In this document: piece after piece, positions 1 to 8,431 of the stretch
Numbering within the stretch: the stretch's first letter is position 1
Layout: each line of letters opens with the position of its first letter
From: Bacillota bacterium
GTDB lineage: Bacteria > Bacillota > Clostridia > Clostridiales > Clostridiaceae
NCBI GenBank assembly: GCA_030706015.1
Contig: JAUZPI010000012.1
Location: 8,727-72,726 of the forward strand
DNA: 64,000 nt
Direction: 5' to 3'
Made by a program: the position numbers and the translations under genes
The notes under the pieces: model-generated
Database searches by the model: none
Told to the model about the DNA's origin: nothing
The model's input: only the letters and a program-made list of their open reading frames with translations

Positions 1-1200
1 TGCTTCTTTTACTGTAACAGATATTGGTGATTTATCTTCATTGGCCTTTTCTATTTCCTTATAACCAGCTTCTCTTTCAAGCTCTATTCTGGAAAGAACA
101 ACATAGTTATCTTCATTCTTAAGCTTTATTACTTTTGCGTCTATCTCTTGTCCTACTGCAAATATATCTGTTAACTTTACATTTGCTTCGGTTGAAACTT
201 CGGATAAAGGTAATAATCCATCTGCTTTATACCCTATATTTAAAAATGCTTCTTTTTCATTTAGCGAAATAATTTCACCTTTAATTGCAGCACCAGTAAA
301 TATCTTTTTTTCATTTTCATCCATCATTCTTATTACATCATTCATTTCTTGGAAATTTTGATCATCGCTCATCTTTATAATTGCCTCCTTTATAATCCAA
401 TCAGGTGTTGAAGCACCAGCTGTAACACCTATTTTTAGGTTGTTTTTATTTTTATATATAGACTCAGGAATTTCACCTGAATTTTCCACGTGAATTGTAT
501 TTTTGCAATTATTTTTGCAAATTTCATTTAACTTAGTAGTGTTAGAGCTATGACGGCCGCCAATAACCACCATAACATCTACCTTCTTTGAAAGGTATTC
601 TGCGGATTTTTGCCTCACTTCTGTTGCATTACAGATAGTATTGAAAGCCACAAATTCCTTGCACTGCTTCACAACAAAACTTAATACTCTCTCCCAGTTT
701 TCTTGTTTTTCAGTAGTTTGTGATACTACACAAAGCTTAGATGGTAATTTGTTTAATCCATCTCCGTCTTTTGATATGATTGCATTATTATTACACCATC
801 CATTTATACCGATTACTTCAGGATGAGTTTTATCGCCTACTATTAATATATTATACCCTAAATCATAATATTTCTTTACTTTTTCCTGTATCTTAGAAAC
901 AAATGGGCAAGTTGCATCAATTATAGTCAACTTCTTTTCCTTTAATTTATTAAGTACATGAGGCGAAATGCCGTGAGATCTGATAATTACTACATCGCCT
1001 TCATTTAAGTTTTCTATATTTTCTATTGGAAAGATGTCATTTGCTTTTAGGTAGTTTACTGCATCGTTGTTATGTATTAACTGACCTAGTGTATATATTT
1101 TTTTGTTATTCTGCTTTTTAACGTCAAGAGCGGTATCAACAGCTCTTTTTACTCCAAAGCAAAATCCAGCTTTATCTGCTAACGTTACAAAGTTACCCAA
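1..1200 (-). CDS. ispH: IspH / ribosomal protein S1 fusion (3' end outside window)
   Basis: 4-hydroxy-3-methylbut-2-enyl diphosphate reductase, the last step of the MEP isoprenoid pathway, fused to S1-type RNA-binding domains. The first 400 codons are visible. The N-terminus reads GFCFGVKRAVD (first cluster Cys), followed by DATCPFV (second Cys) and TICNATEVRQ (third Cys), the three ligands of the IspH [4Fe-4S] cluster. After about residue 285 the chain continues in frame into an S1 OB-fold stretch (GAAIKGEIISLNEKEAFLNIGYKADGL written across the domain start). Such fusions are known in Clostridia. The start is a TTG at 1200, placed 7 nt after GAGGTG; the GTG just upstream is out of frame and runs into a stop. 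It follows cmk by 19 nt, so cotranscription is likely. The C-terminal S1 repeats lie beyond base 1. Confidence 0.93.
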   Translation of the reverse strand, partial: MGNFVTLADKAGFCFGVKRAVDTALDVKKQNNKKIYTLGQLIHNNDAVNYLKANDIFPIENIENLNEGDVVIIRSHGISPHVLNKLKEKKLTIIDATCPFVSKIQEKVKKYYDLGYNILIVGDKTHPEVIGINGWCNNNAIISKDGDGLNKLPSKLCVVSQTTEKQENWERVLSFVVKQCKEFVAFNTICNATEVRQKSAEYLSKKVDVMVVIGGRHSSNTTKLNEICKNNCKNTIHVENSGEIPESIYKNKNNLKIGVTAGASTPDWIIKEAIIKMSDDQNFQEMNDVIRMMDENEKKIFTGAAIKGEIISLNEKEAFLNIGYKADGLLPLSEVSTEANVKLTDIFAVGQEIDAKVIKLKNEDNYVVLSRIELEREAGYKEIEKANEDKSPISVTVKEA

Positions 1201-1219
1201 GTAATTTCACCTCTAATAA

Positions 1220-1894
1220 TTATTTTGAAATACTATTCATTGTATTAACTATATAATCGGTCATTTTATCTACTACCTGGTCAATGGAAAGATAAGAGGA
1301 ATCAACCTCAATGGCATCTTCAGCCTTTACTAATGGACTTGCTTCTCTATGAGAGTCAACATAGTCTCTTTTAATAATATCACTTAAAATTGAATCATAG
1401 TTAACTTCAAGTCCTTTAGCTACTAGCTCATCATATCTTCTTTTGGCTCTTTCCTCTGGTGCAGCCGTTAAGAAGAATTTGAAAGCTGCATTTTTTAGGA
1501 CAACAGTTCCTATATCTCTTCCATCCATTACTACGTTGTATTTATTTGACATTTGCTGTTGCAATTTTACAAGTCGTTCCCTAATCTCAGGTATAGCAGC
1601 ATATTGCGATACATTTTGACTGATAAATGGATCATTAATAAAATCTGTTACATCTTCGTTATTTACAATCAATCTATCATCATTAAAATGCATTTCTAAA
1701 CTGTCGGTTAGTAAGCATAGTTTTTCAATTTCTTCAGGTTTTATTTGTTTTTTTATTGCTTTTAAAGCAATGGTTCTATACATTGCACCAGTATTAATGT
1801 ACATCAAATTAAACCTTTTTGACAGCAGTTTTGCTATTGTGCTTTTTCCTGCACCAGCAGGTCCGTCGATTGCCACTGAAAAATTCAATTGCAT
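1220..1894 (-). CDS. cmk: Cytidylate kinase
   Basis: Phosphorylates CMP and dCMP with ATP in the cytosol. The 224-aa length is normal for the family. A P-loop GPAGAGKST is at residues 11-19, GAMYRTIALK follows, and the CMP-binding segment MDGRDIGTVVLKNA and the lid RAKRRYDEL are recognisable. An AAAGGCGG ribosome site lies very close to the ATG (about 3 nt); an in-frame TTG two codons later (MNFSVAIDG) has better spacing and may be the true start. The cmk then ispH-rpsA order on one strand, 19 nt apart, is common in Clostridia and links nucleotide supply, isoprenoids and translation in one transcript. Confidence 0.96.
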   Translation of the reverse strand: MQLNFSVAIDGPAGAGKSTIAKLLSKRFNLMYINTGAMYRTIALKAIKKQIKPEEIEKLCLLTDSLEMHFNDDRLIVNNEDVTDFINDPFISQNVSQYAAIPEIRERLVKLQQQMSNKYNVVMDGRDIGTVVLKNAAFKFFLTAAPEERAKRRYDELVAKGLEVNYDSILSDIIKRDYVDSHREASPLVKAEDAIEVDSSYLSIDQVVDKMTDYIVNTMNSISK

Positions 1895-1997
1895 TCCGCC
1901 TTTCTATATGTAAATACATAATCAATTATATTATTCTATATTAAGCTACAAAATCCTTCAAATTTTCTACAAATAAATTACTTATTCTAAATTTTTA

Positions 1998-3218
1998 TTA
2001 AAATCCAATATTGTTACCAGCAGTATAACCTGTAGAAAGTGCTATCTGGATATTAAAACCACCTGTATAAGCATCAACATCGATAATTTCACCTGCAAAA
2101 TAAAGATTATTAACCTTCTTTGATTTCATTGTAGACGGATCGATTTCTCTAGTATCTACTCCACCAGCAGTTATAATTGCCTCTTGTATTGGCCTTAAAC
2201 CTTTAATGTTTAGTTTGAAATGTTGTATCAAATCAATTAAAGTTTTTCTTTCTTCCCTTGTTATAGAGTTTACTTTTTTATTCTCGTCAATACCTGATAG
2301 TCTTATAACTACATCAATAAGTTTTTTGGGTAAAAGTTCATCTAAAGAATTTTTAAATGCTTTATTTGTAAATTTGGCAAAATCTTTTTGAATCCTTTTG
2401 TCCAATTCCTCATAGGTTAATGCTGGCTTTAAATTAATTTCGGCAGTTAAATCTTTATTGTTGTTCACTATCCTGCTGCCACTAAGAACAATAGGACCAG
2501 ATAAACCAAAATGAGTAAATAACATTTCGCCAAAGTTTTTATACATAGTTTTTTTGCCTGATTTTATGCTAAATTCAACATTCTTAAGGGATAATCCCTG
2601 GAGCTCTTTTATCCATTCCTCCTTAACCTCTACAGGAACAAGAGAGGGCATTGGGGTAACAATGTGGTGACCTAAATCTTTTGAAAATTTATATCCATCT
2701 CCCGTGGAACCTGTTTGTGGATAGGAAAGCCCACCAGTACAAAGTACAAAATAGTCTCCTTTTATTATTCTGCCATCCTGGAGAGCAACACTTTCTATAG
2801 TATTATTCTTTTCAATAATGTTTTTAACTGATGAGTTTAGTAAAACATTAACAAATCTATTGTCTAATTCTCTTTTAAATGCAGTGATAATGTCTGAAGA
2901 CTTATCAGAGGTTGGGAAAACTCTATCTCCTCTTTCGATTTTTAGATCAACTCCCAAGTTTTTAAAAAAATTCATTGTATCCTCATTAGTAAAAGAATAA
3001 AGAGGACTATATAGAAAATTTGAATTGCCAGGAATACATTCGAAGAATTCACCTATATCCTTTGCATTTGTTATATTACATCTTCCTTTTCCAGTAATAA
3101 AAAGCTTTTTTCCAAGTTTTTCATTTTTTTCAATTAATATTACTTCATGCTTTGCGGCTGCTGCAATTGCGGCCATCATACCGGCAGGTCCTCCACCGAT
3201 AACAACAACTAAAGACAT
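1998..3218 (-). CDS. FAD/NAD(P)-dependent oxidoreductase, HI0933/BaiN family
   Basis: A 406-aa flavoprotein of the HI0933-like family, which includes BaiN of bile-acid-transforming clostridia. The N-terminal Rossmann motif VVIGGGPAGMMAA (residues 4-17) and ITGKGRCNITN (about 42-52) bind FAD. The C-terminal FAGEIIDVDAYTGGFN stretch is the family's second FAD-contact region. The substrate cannot be read from sequence; most members are unassigned and BaiN's reported role should not be transferred. It sits about 100 nt upstream of cmk on the same strand and may feed that operon. Confidence 0.88.
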   Translation of the reverse strand: MSLVVVIGGGPAGMMAAIAAAAKHEVILIEKNEKLGKKLFITGKGRCNITNAKDIGEFFECIPGNSNFLYSPLYSFTNEDTMNFFKNLGVDLKIERGDRVFPTSDKSSDIITAFKRELDNRFVNVLLNSSVKNIIEKNNTIESVALQDGRIIKGDYFVLCTGGLSYPQTGSTGDGYKFSKDLGHHIVTPMPSLVPVEVKEEWIKELQGLSLKNVEFSIKSGKKTMYKNFGEMLFTHFGLSGPIVLSGSRIVNNNKDLTAEINLKPALTYEELDKRIQKDFAKFTNKAFKNSLDELLPKKLIDVVIRLSGIDENKKVNSITREERKTLIDLIQHFKLNIKGLRPIQEAIITAGGVDTREIDPSTMKSKKVNNLYFAGEIIDVDAYTGGFNIQIALSTGYTAGNNIGF

Positions 3219-3295
3219 TGTTTTGACACCTCTATTCTACTTTATTACTACTAATCTACTATAACAGATATCTGGTAAATTAAAAATAAAAATAA

Positions 3296-3318
3296 AAAAG
3301 TAGGATAACCCTACTTTT
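3296..3318 (-). terminator. Intrinsic terminator overlapping the rpiR-like stop codon
   Basis: Nine-bp inverted repeat (AAAAGTAGG / CCTACTTTT) with a 5-nt loop, followed on the minus strand by a T-rich run. It begins at the last codon of the RpiR-family gene. Confidence 0.75.
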
Positions 3319-4195
3319 ACCTATCTTCACCACTTTTGTGGGAATACACTTGATATTCTTGCCAGATTCCCTCTAAATCAGCAAAGGTTTGTGAAATCTT
3401 ATCTCGTTCTCTTAACCCAACAGCAATTATTAATGCATTAATAACGCTTAATGGTGCCACTAGAGAATCAACAAATGATGCCATGTTGCTTTGAGCTATT
3501 AGAGTATAATCTGCTTGTGTAGCAAATGGAGAAAGCAAACTATCGGTTATGGCAACTACCTTTGCTCCCCTACTGTGTGCAAAGCTTAATGCCTCTATTG
3601 TTCTGATGGCGTATCTCGGAAAACCAATTCCTATCACTAAGTCGCCACTAGATAAATTGATCATTTGTTCAAATATATCACTAATACCATAACCTATAAT
3701 ATTAACATTATCCAAAATCAGATTAAGATAAAATCCTAGAAATTCTGATAGAGCCGTTGAGCTCCTTAGGCCAATAATATATATTCGTTTTGCATCAAAA
3801 ATACTATTTATAACCTCGTCAAAGGTTCTATGATTAATTTTTTCTAAGGTAACCCTTATGTTCTCCATATCGGATTTTAAGACACCTTTTAGGGCATTTT
3901 CTTCACTCATGAAATTATTTGAAAGTTCTATTCTTTGAACAGTAGTGAGCTTATTTTTAATTAGTTCTTGAAGAGCCTTTTGTAACTTGGGATACCCACT
4001 AAAACCAAGTTCATTTGCAAAACGAACTACTGTAGATTCACTTACACCAACGCTGATTCCAAGTTTTGCTGCAGTCATAAAAGCAGCTTTATCATAATGT
4101 TTTAATATATATTCGGCAATAAGTTTTTGACCCTTACTTAATCTAGGAAATTTAACCTGAATGGTTCTCATCAAATCATGTTTGCTATCTTCCAT
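3317..4195 (-). CDS. MurR/RpiR-family transcriptional regulator (HTH + SIS)
   Basis: A 292-aa regulator with an N-terminal HTH_6 domain (about 5-80, containing LGISVGVSESTVVRFANELGF) and a C-terminal SIS sugar-phosphate isomerase-like domain (about 125-265, with IYIIGLRSSTALSEF and the GIGFPRYAIRTIE segment). Family members sense phosphosugars, often amino-sugar or cell-wall-derived, and control their catabolic genes. No sugar-catabolic gene is adjacent, so the target is unknown. The gene stands alone between two terminators or intergenic gaps. Confidence 0.92.
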   Translation of the reverse strand: MEDSKHDLMRTIQVKFPRLSKGQKLIAEYILKHYDKAAFMTAAKLGISVGVSESTVVRFANELGFSGYPKLQKALQELIKNKLTTVQRIELSNNFMSEENALKGVLKSDMENIRVTLEKINHRTFDEVINSIFDAKRIYIIGLRSSTALSEFLGFYLNLILDNVNIIGYGISDIFEQMINLSSGDLVIGIGFPRYAIRTIEALSFAHSRGAKVVAITDSLLSPFATQADYTLIAQSNMASFVDSLVAPLSVINALIIAVGLRERDKISQTFADLEGIWQEYQVYSHKSGEDR

Positions 4196-4292
4196 TTAAT
4201 TTTCAATCCTTTCCTCCGCCCGCGTATAAAGAAATATTTATTTAATTTTATCATCACATGAAAAGATAAGCAACATTTTATTCATTTTTTTG

Positions 4293-4472
4293 TTAATTTT
4301 CTCTATAAATATTTATCATTTGAATTTTTCCTTTTTCAGATAACCCTACGATAATGTTGGTACCAGCAAGGTTTTTGTTTAAAAAGTCTACAACCTTATA
4401 CATATCGTCATAATGACTAAATTCCTTTGATGATATTAATTCTAATGAATCCTTCATTTTTTCATTTGACAT
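4293..4472 (-). CDS. YpmA-like small protein (DUF4264)
   Basis: A 59-aa reading frame starting MSNEKMKDSLELISSKEF and ending NIYREN. The pattern HYDDMYKVVDFLNKNL followed by NIIVGLS and a C-terminal IYR resembles Bacillus YpmA, a short Firmicutes protein of unknown function. A clear CGGAGG site lies 7 nt upstream of the ATG. It starts 22 nt after the rluB stop and is probably its downstream operon partner. Confidence 0.72.
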   Translation of the reverse strand: MSNEKMKDSLELISSKEFSHYDDMYKVVDFLNKNLAGTNIIVGLSEKGKIQMINIYREN

Positions 4473-4494
4473 ACTAAACCTCCGAAAATTTTTT

Positions 4495-5205
4495 TTATAA
4501 TTTTTTTAAGTAGTTTATTTCTTCTTCTGTTAGAAATCTCCACTTGCCTTTTGGTAAGTTTTCTAATTTTATTTTTCCAATCCTAATTCTTTGCAGGTTT
4601 ATAACCTCATGATTAATAGCGCTGCACATTCTTCTAACTTGCCTGTTCTTTCCTTCATGGATAGTAATCTCTACCCTTGTTTTTTTGCTACCTTGTGCAA
4701 TTATTTTAAACTTTGAAGGTGCTGTAATATAACCGTCAAGATTTACACCATTTTGAAAGTGTTCTATTTCCTCCGGTGATGGATATCCTTCAATTATTGC
4801 AATATAAGCTTTATCAATATTATTTCTTGGATGGATTATTCTATTGTAAATATTCCCATCATTAGTTAATAAAATAAGTCCAGAAGTGTCATAATCTAAC
4901 CTTCCAATAGGGTATACCCTTTCCTTAACCTTAATAATATCTATGATTGTTGGTCTGTTTTTTTCATCTTTTACAGTTGAAACGTATCCTTCAGGCTTAT
5001 TAAGAGCAATATACACTTTTTCCTTTTCAGGCTCGATTTTCTTGCCACTTACAGTAACTACATCTGCATCTGAATCGATTTTAGTTCCTAATTCCTTTAC
5101 AATAATATTATTTATTGCAACGGCTCCTGAGGATATCAATTCTTCACACTTCCGCCTTGAGGCTACGCCACACCTTGCCATATACTTTTGGAGTCGTTCA
5201 TTCAT
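4495..5205 (-). CDS. rluB: 23S rRNA pseudouridine synthase (RluB/RsuA family)
   Basis: Converts a specific uridine in 23S rRNA to pseudouridine. The 236-aa protein has an N-terminal S4 RNA-binding domain (MNERLQKYMARCGVASRRKCEELI, residues 1-60) and the RsuA/RluB catalytic domain with GRLDYDTSGLILLTNDG, whose Asp is the nucleophile, plus the family signature EGKNRQVRRMC near 185. RluB is favoured over RsuA, RluE or RluF by the standard-length S4 domain and by the ypmA-like partner; the exact target uridine cannot be read. The ypmA-like gene follows directly. Confidence 0.93.
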   Translation of the reverse strand: MNERLQKYMARCGVASRRKCEELISSGAVAINNIIVKELGTKIDSDADVVTVSGKKIEPEKEKVYIALNKPEGYVSTVKDEKNRPTIIDIIKVKERVYPIGRLDYDTSGLILLTNDGNIYNRIIHPRNNIDKAYIAIIEGYPSPEEIEHFQNGVNLDGYITAPSKFKIIAQGSKKTRVEITIHEGKNRQVRRMCSAINHEVINLQRIRIGKIKLENLPKGKWRFLTEEEINYLKKL

Positions 5206-5468
5206 TTAATAACCTGCAATTCCTAAAATATTTTACATTGGTTTTAAAATATTTAATAAATTATATAAAAATTATACTTAGTAAAGCAAAAAAAATCAAA
5301 TACTTAAACTAAATATAATGCTATTTCTTTAAATAAAAATTATTGAAATAAAAATTATCAATTATATTTTATTCAAATTATCTATTATTATAAATATTTA
5401 TGACAGGTATAAAAAATTTTTTAGAGTTAATAATAAAAGTAAATTAAACAAAAGGAGTGTTGTTCTTT

Positions 5469-5576
5469 ATGTCAAAAAAGAATCGATTAAACAATGCTAA
5501 CAATATCGATAACGATAATGTTGACGATATCAAGGCATCAAAAAAAGATTCCAAAAAAAGCAAAAAGAATAAATAA
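5469..5576 (+). CDS. Small Lys/Asn/Asp-rich protein, 35 aa
   Basis: A short reading frame MSKKNRLNNANNIDNDNV... ending in a Lys/Ser/Asn tail, preceded by AAAGGAG at 8-9 nt spacing and followed at once by a strong terminator. Composition is about one third Lys and one quarter Asn, with no hydrophobic core, so it is probably disordered or nucleic-acid associated. No family recognised. The ribosome site and terminator argue that it is real. Confidence 0.55.
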   Translation: MSKKNRLNNANNIDNDNVDDIKASKKDSKKSKKNK

Positions 5577-5580
5577 TTAA

Positions 5581-5615
5581 AAATAGAAGGAGACCTGTCA
5601 CACCTCCTTCTATTT
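5581..5615. terminator. Bidirectional terminator between the 35-aa gene and corA
   Basis: Twelve-bp perfect inverted repeat (AAATAGAAGGAG / CTCCTTCTATTT) with an 11-nt loop, A-rich on one side and T-rich on the other. It serves the convergent small gene and corA, whose stop begins at 5618. Confidence 0.85.
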
Positions 5616-6680
5616 TTATATCCATTTGTTTTTTCTAAAATATCTAAACATGATTAGAACTATAAAAATCATAAAAACCCAGAGTGTTGGATAAGCCCAA
5701 GGTAGTTTATATTCTGGCATATTCTCAAAATTCATTCCATAGAGACCAACGATAAAAGATAAAGGTATAAATATTGTAGAGAAAATTGTTAGCACCTTCA
5801 TTATTTCATTTGTTTTATTAGCATTGCTGGATAAATAAGTATCTAGCATTCCGGAAATTATATCCCTGAATATTTCAATAGTATCTATAATTTGCACAAT
5901 GTGATCATACACATCACGTAAATATACTAATGTTGAATCCTTTATTATATCTACCTCTCCCCTCTGTAGTATGTTTATAATCTCCCTTAGCGGCCAAAGG
6001 GCTTTTCTTATAGAAAGCATTTTTCTCTTTAACTCATAAATATTCTGCAGAGTTGCACTTCCTGGATTTGATATAAGTTCACTTTCTGTAAGTTCTATTT
6101 TGTCTTCAATATTCTCTAAGGCATAGAAATAATTATCTACTAAGCTGTCAATAATTGCATAACCAAGATAATCAATGGATGCCTTTCTGATTTTACTTTT
6201 TTCATTACTTAATCTTTCTCTTAGCATATAGAAAATATCTTCTTCGTAAGCTCTCTCCTGAAAGGTTATTATATAATTACTTCCTATAATTAAACTTAAT
6301 TGTTCTATTGCTAAATTATCATCATTATAACTATAAATTATATTTTTCATTACTAAAAAAGCATAATCATCAAATTCTTCGATTTTTGGCCTTTGATTTG
6401 TATTAAGTATGTCTTCAAGAATAAGAGAATGTATATTAAAACGAGTCCCTATGCTTTCAATAACGGAGGTATCCTCAAGACCTATAATATTAATCCATGT
6501 TGATTTATGGTCGGATAATTCAATTTCAGAAATATCCTTTAAAATTCTTTGGCTAATATTATTTTCATTATATTGTATGGCAGTTATTAAACAAGCGCCA
6601 TTGGAGGGTTTTCCAACATGAATTAAGCTTCCTGGTTTTAAGCCCCTCTTTTTTGAAGCATCATGCATATATTTTCCCAA
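5616..6680 (-). CDS. corA: CorA-family Mg2+/Co2+ transporter
   Basis: Membrane channel for divalent cations. The long cytoplasmic N-domain is followed by two C-terminal membrane segments, with the signature YGMN just after TM1 (FIVGLYGMNFENMPEYKLPWAYP) and a basic tail RYFRKNKWI. An upstream in-frame extension to 6728 is open, but the AAAGGG ribosome site lies 9 nt before the TTG at 6680, so that start is preferred (about 354 aa). It ends in the bidirectional terminator with the convergent small gene. The CorA family also contains Ni and Zn transporters, so the ion is inferred. Confidence 0.93.
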   Translation of the reverse strand: MGKYMHDASKKRGLKPGSLIHVGKPSNGACLITAIQYNENNISQRILKDISEIELSDHKSTWINIIGLEDTSVIESIGTRFNIHSLILEDILNTNQRPKIEEFDDYAFLVMKNIIYSYNDDNLAIEQLSLIIGSNYIITFQERAYEEDIFYMLRERLSNEKSKIRKASIDYLGYAIIDSLVDNYFYALENIEDKIELTESELISNPGSATLQNIYELKRKMLSIRKALWPLREIINILQRGEVDIIKDSTLVYLRDVYDHIVQIIDTIEIFRDIISGMLDTYLSSNANKTNEIMKVLTIFSTIFIPLSFIVGLYGMNFENMPEYKLPWAYPTLWVFMIFIVLIMFRYFRKNKWI

Positions 6681-6756
6681 GCATACCATCCCTTTCAATA
6701 ATGTGATATACATATTATATAAGAACAATTAATAGAGTGGAAGTATATAAAAAGGA

Positions 6757-6780
6757 AAAAGCACCAACACTGGTGCTTTT
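6757..6780 (-). terminator. Intrinsic terminator
   Basis: Ten-bp inverted repeat AAAAGCACCA / TGGTGCTTTT with a 4-nt loop, 11 nt after the stop of the 53-aa minus-strand gene. Confidence 0.8.
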
Positions 6781-6791
6781 GCTTAGAGGCT

Positions 6792-6953
6792 TTAGGCCTT
6801 AACCTTTTTAGTTGTTACAGTTTCGCCTATTCTATAATTATCTTCCATATTCTTTTTATTAATAATATTATCTGTAGCTCTGTCCATCGCTTCAACTGCT
6901 TTTTCTCTTCTAGGTTGACTAAATTTTTCTTTAATATTCTTTCTACGTGGCAT
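6792..6953 (-). CDS. Small basic protein, 53 aa
   Basis: Frame MPRRKNIKEKFSQPRREKAV... ending in a TTKKVKA tail. It is strongly basic with no membrane segment. AAAGGGG lies 8-9 nt before the ATG and a strong terminator follows the stop. Family not recognised; it could bind nucleic acid, but this is only composition-based. Confidence 0.6.
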   Translation of the reverse strand: MPRRKNIKEKFSQPRREKAVEAMDRATDNIINKKNMEDNYRIGETVTTKKVKA

Positions 6954-7053
6954 TTAATCAGCCCCTTTCGAGAATTAGATTAACCAATTTAGATGATTTT
7001 ATGCTAAAAAATAGCTGTTAAATGATGAAGTACTTACATTTAGAAGATAAATA

Positions 7054-8259
7054 TTAATTATCAACAGAAGGAATTAAGCTGGGTGCAGTAGATTTGATAC
7101 AGTTAATGCATAATGAACCTATTATTGATAATGAGATTGGAACCATGTATATTAAAATCATATAATTATGTTCCAAAACGAAGCCAGCTACTGTAGAACC
7201 AGTAAAAAAGCCACTAAAAGCTAGAGTTTGAAATAAGCCATTTGCTGCACCTCTTTTATTCTTATCAAGAAATTTGTTCAAGGAAGATGGTATAACTGTT
7301 GTTAAACACATAAAACTGGAAACTATTAATATAGTTCCAATAAAGGTAGCTAGTAGTGTGCTGCAAATAAGGGCTATAAAACCAAAAGCCAGCATAAAAA
7401 AGGCAGTAATTGTTGCAAGAGTAAAATAACCATTGTCAGAAAGCATTGTACCTATATTCATAATTACAATTCCCAATATTACTGCTGGCAAAAATACATA
7501 CCACATATTTTTAACACCAATTTCTTTTCTTAATTGATCTGGTACAATAAAAAACATTTCTGATAATGCAAAATTAAAAATGAAACCACATATACCTAAA
7601 AGTATTATGTACTTATTTTTTAAAAGTATTTTTATTTCTTTTATTGCTATGCCATCTTTATGACTAATAAATCTTTGCTGATTATGACTACTATCCTCTA
7701 CAGAAAAGTTAATAAATAAAATGGCAACTAGAATAAAAAAAGAACACCACAGAAACATAGAATTTACATCCATTATGTTATATAGAATTGGACCAATAAC
7801 AAATGCTACTAAAGCTCCTAGTGCAATTATAATTCCTGCAATTCCCATAGCTCTATTTTTCTTACTATCCTCAATGTTATCACCAATCCAAGAGTAAGCG
7901 ATGGCAGTTACAGCTCCACTTCCTTGTAAAGCTCTAGCTAAGATAAAAAGATAAATATTTTTCGTTAGTCCTGCTAATAAGAGGCCAATGAATAATTGAA
8001 TTAATCCTATTAGTATTACCGGTTTTCTACCAATTCTATCACTTAAACTACCATAAGGGATTTGAAAAGCTGCATTTGTTAAACCGTAAATACCGAGTGC
8101 CAGTCCACATAAAAAAGTTGTATTTCCTACTAAGGTTTTCCCGTATATGGTAATAAAGGGATCAAGCATACTTAGTGCTAATTCTCTAAATCCCATTACT
8201 AAACCCATTGATGCTAGAAATTTAATTTCGTTATTACTAAATACTTTTTGTCTTTTCAT
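7054..8259 (-). CDS. MFS transporter (drug:H+ antiporter type, 12 TM)
   Basis: Major facilitator permease of about 400 aa with two six-helix halves. The loop 2-3 motif GSLSDRIGRKPVI is the canonical MFS motif A, and ARALQGSGAVTAIAYSWIGD in TM4-5 is typical of DHA1 exporters. A perfect AGGAGG lies 12 nt upstream of the ATG at 8259 (MKRQKVF); the frame is open nine codons further upstream, where AGGAGG would be coding, so the downstream start is preferred. Substrate unknown. It is a monocistronic unit. Confidence 0.9.
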   Translation of the reverse strand: MKRQKVFSNNEIKFLASMGLVMGFRELALSMLDPFITIYGKTLVGNTTFLCGLALGIYGLTNAAFQIPYGSLSDRIGRKPVILIGLIQLFIGLLLAGLTKNIYLFILARALQGSGAVTAIAYSWIGDNIEDSKKNRAMGIAGIIIALGALVAFVIGPILYNIMDVNSMFLWCSFFILVAILFINFSVEDSSHNQQRFISHKDGIAIKEIKILLKNKYIILLGICGFIFNFALSEMFFIVPDQLRKEIGVKNMWYVFLPAVILGIVIMNIGTMLSDNGYFTLATITAFFMLAFGFIALICSTLLATFIGTILIVSSFMCLTTVIPSSLNKFLDKNKRGAANGLFQTLAFSGFFTGSTVAGFVLEHNYMILIYMVPISLSIIGSLCINCIKSTAPSLIPSVDN

Positions 8260-8396
8260 ACTAGTTTTAGACCTCCTGTCATGCAAAGATGTGTATTAAC
8301 TATAATGGATACAATAATACCATATGTTATACAATATGTAAATATAATCAGTTTTTACTAGAATTATGTCGTAATAGTAAAGGGCATATATAACAG

Positions 8397-8422
8397 AAAA
8401 AGCATCTTAGTGGATGCTTTTT
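8397..8422 (-). terminator. Intrinsic terminator of the PadR/flavoprotein operon
   Basis: Inverted repeat AAAAAGCATC / GATGCTTTTT with a 6-nt loop, just after the flavoprotein stop at 8432. Confidence 0.8.
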
Positions 8423-8431
8423 ATATCAACA

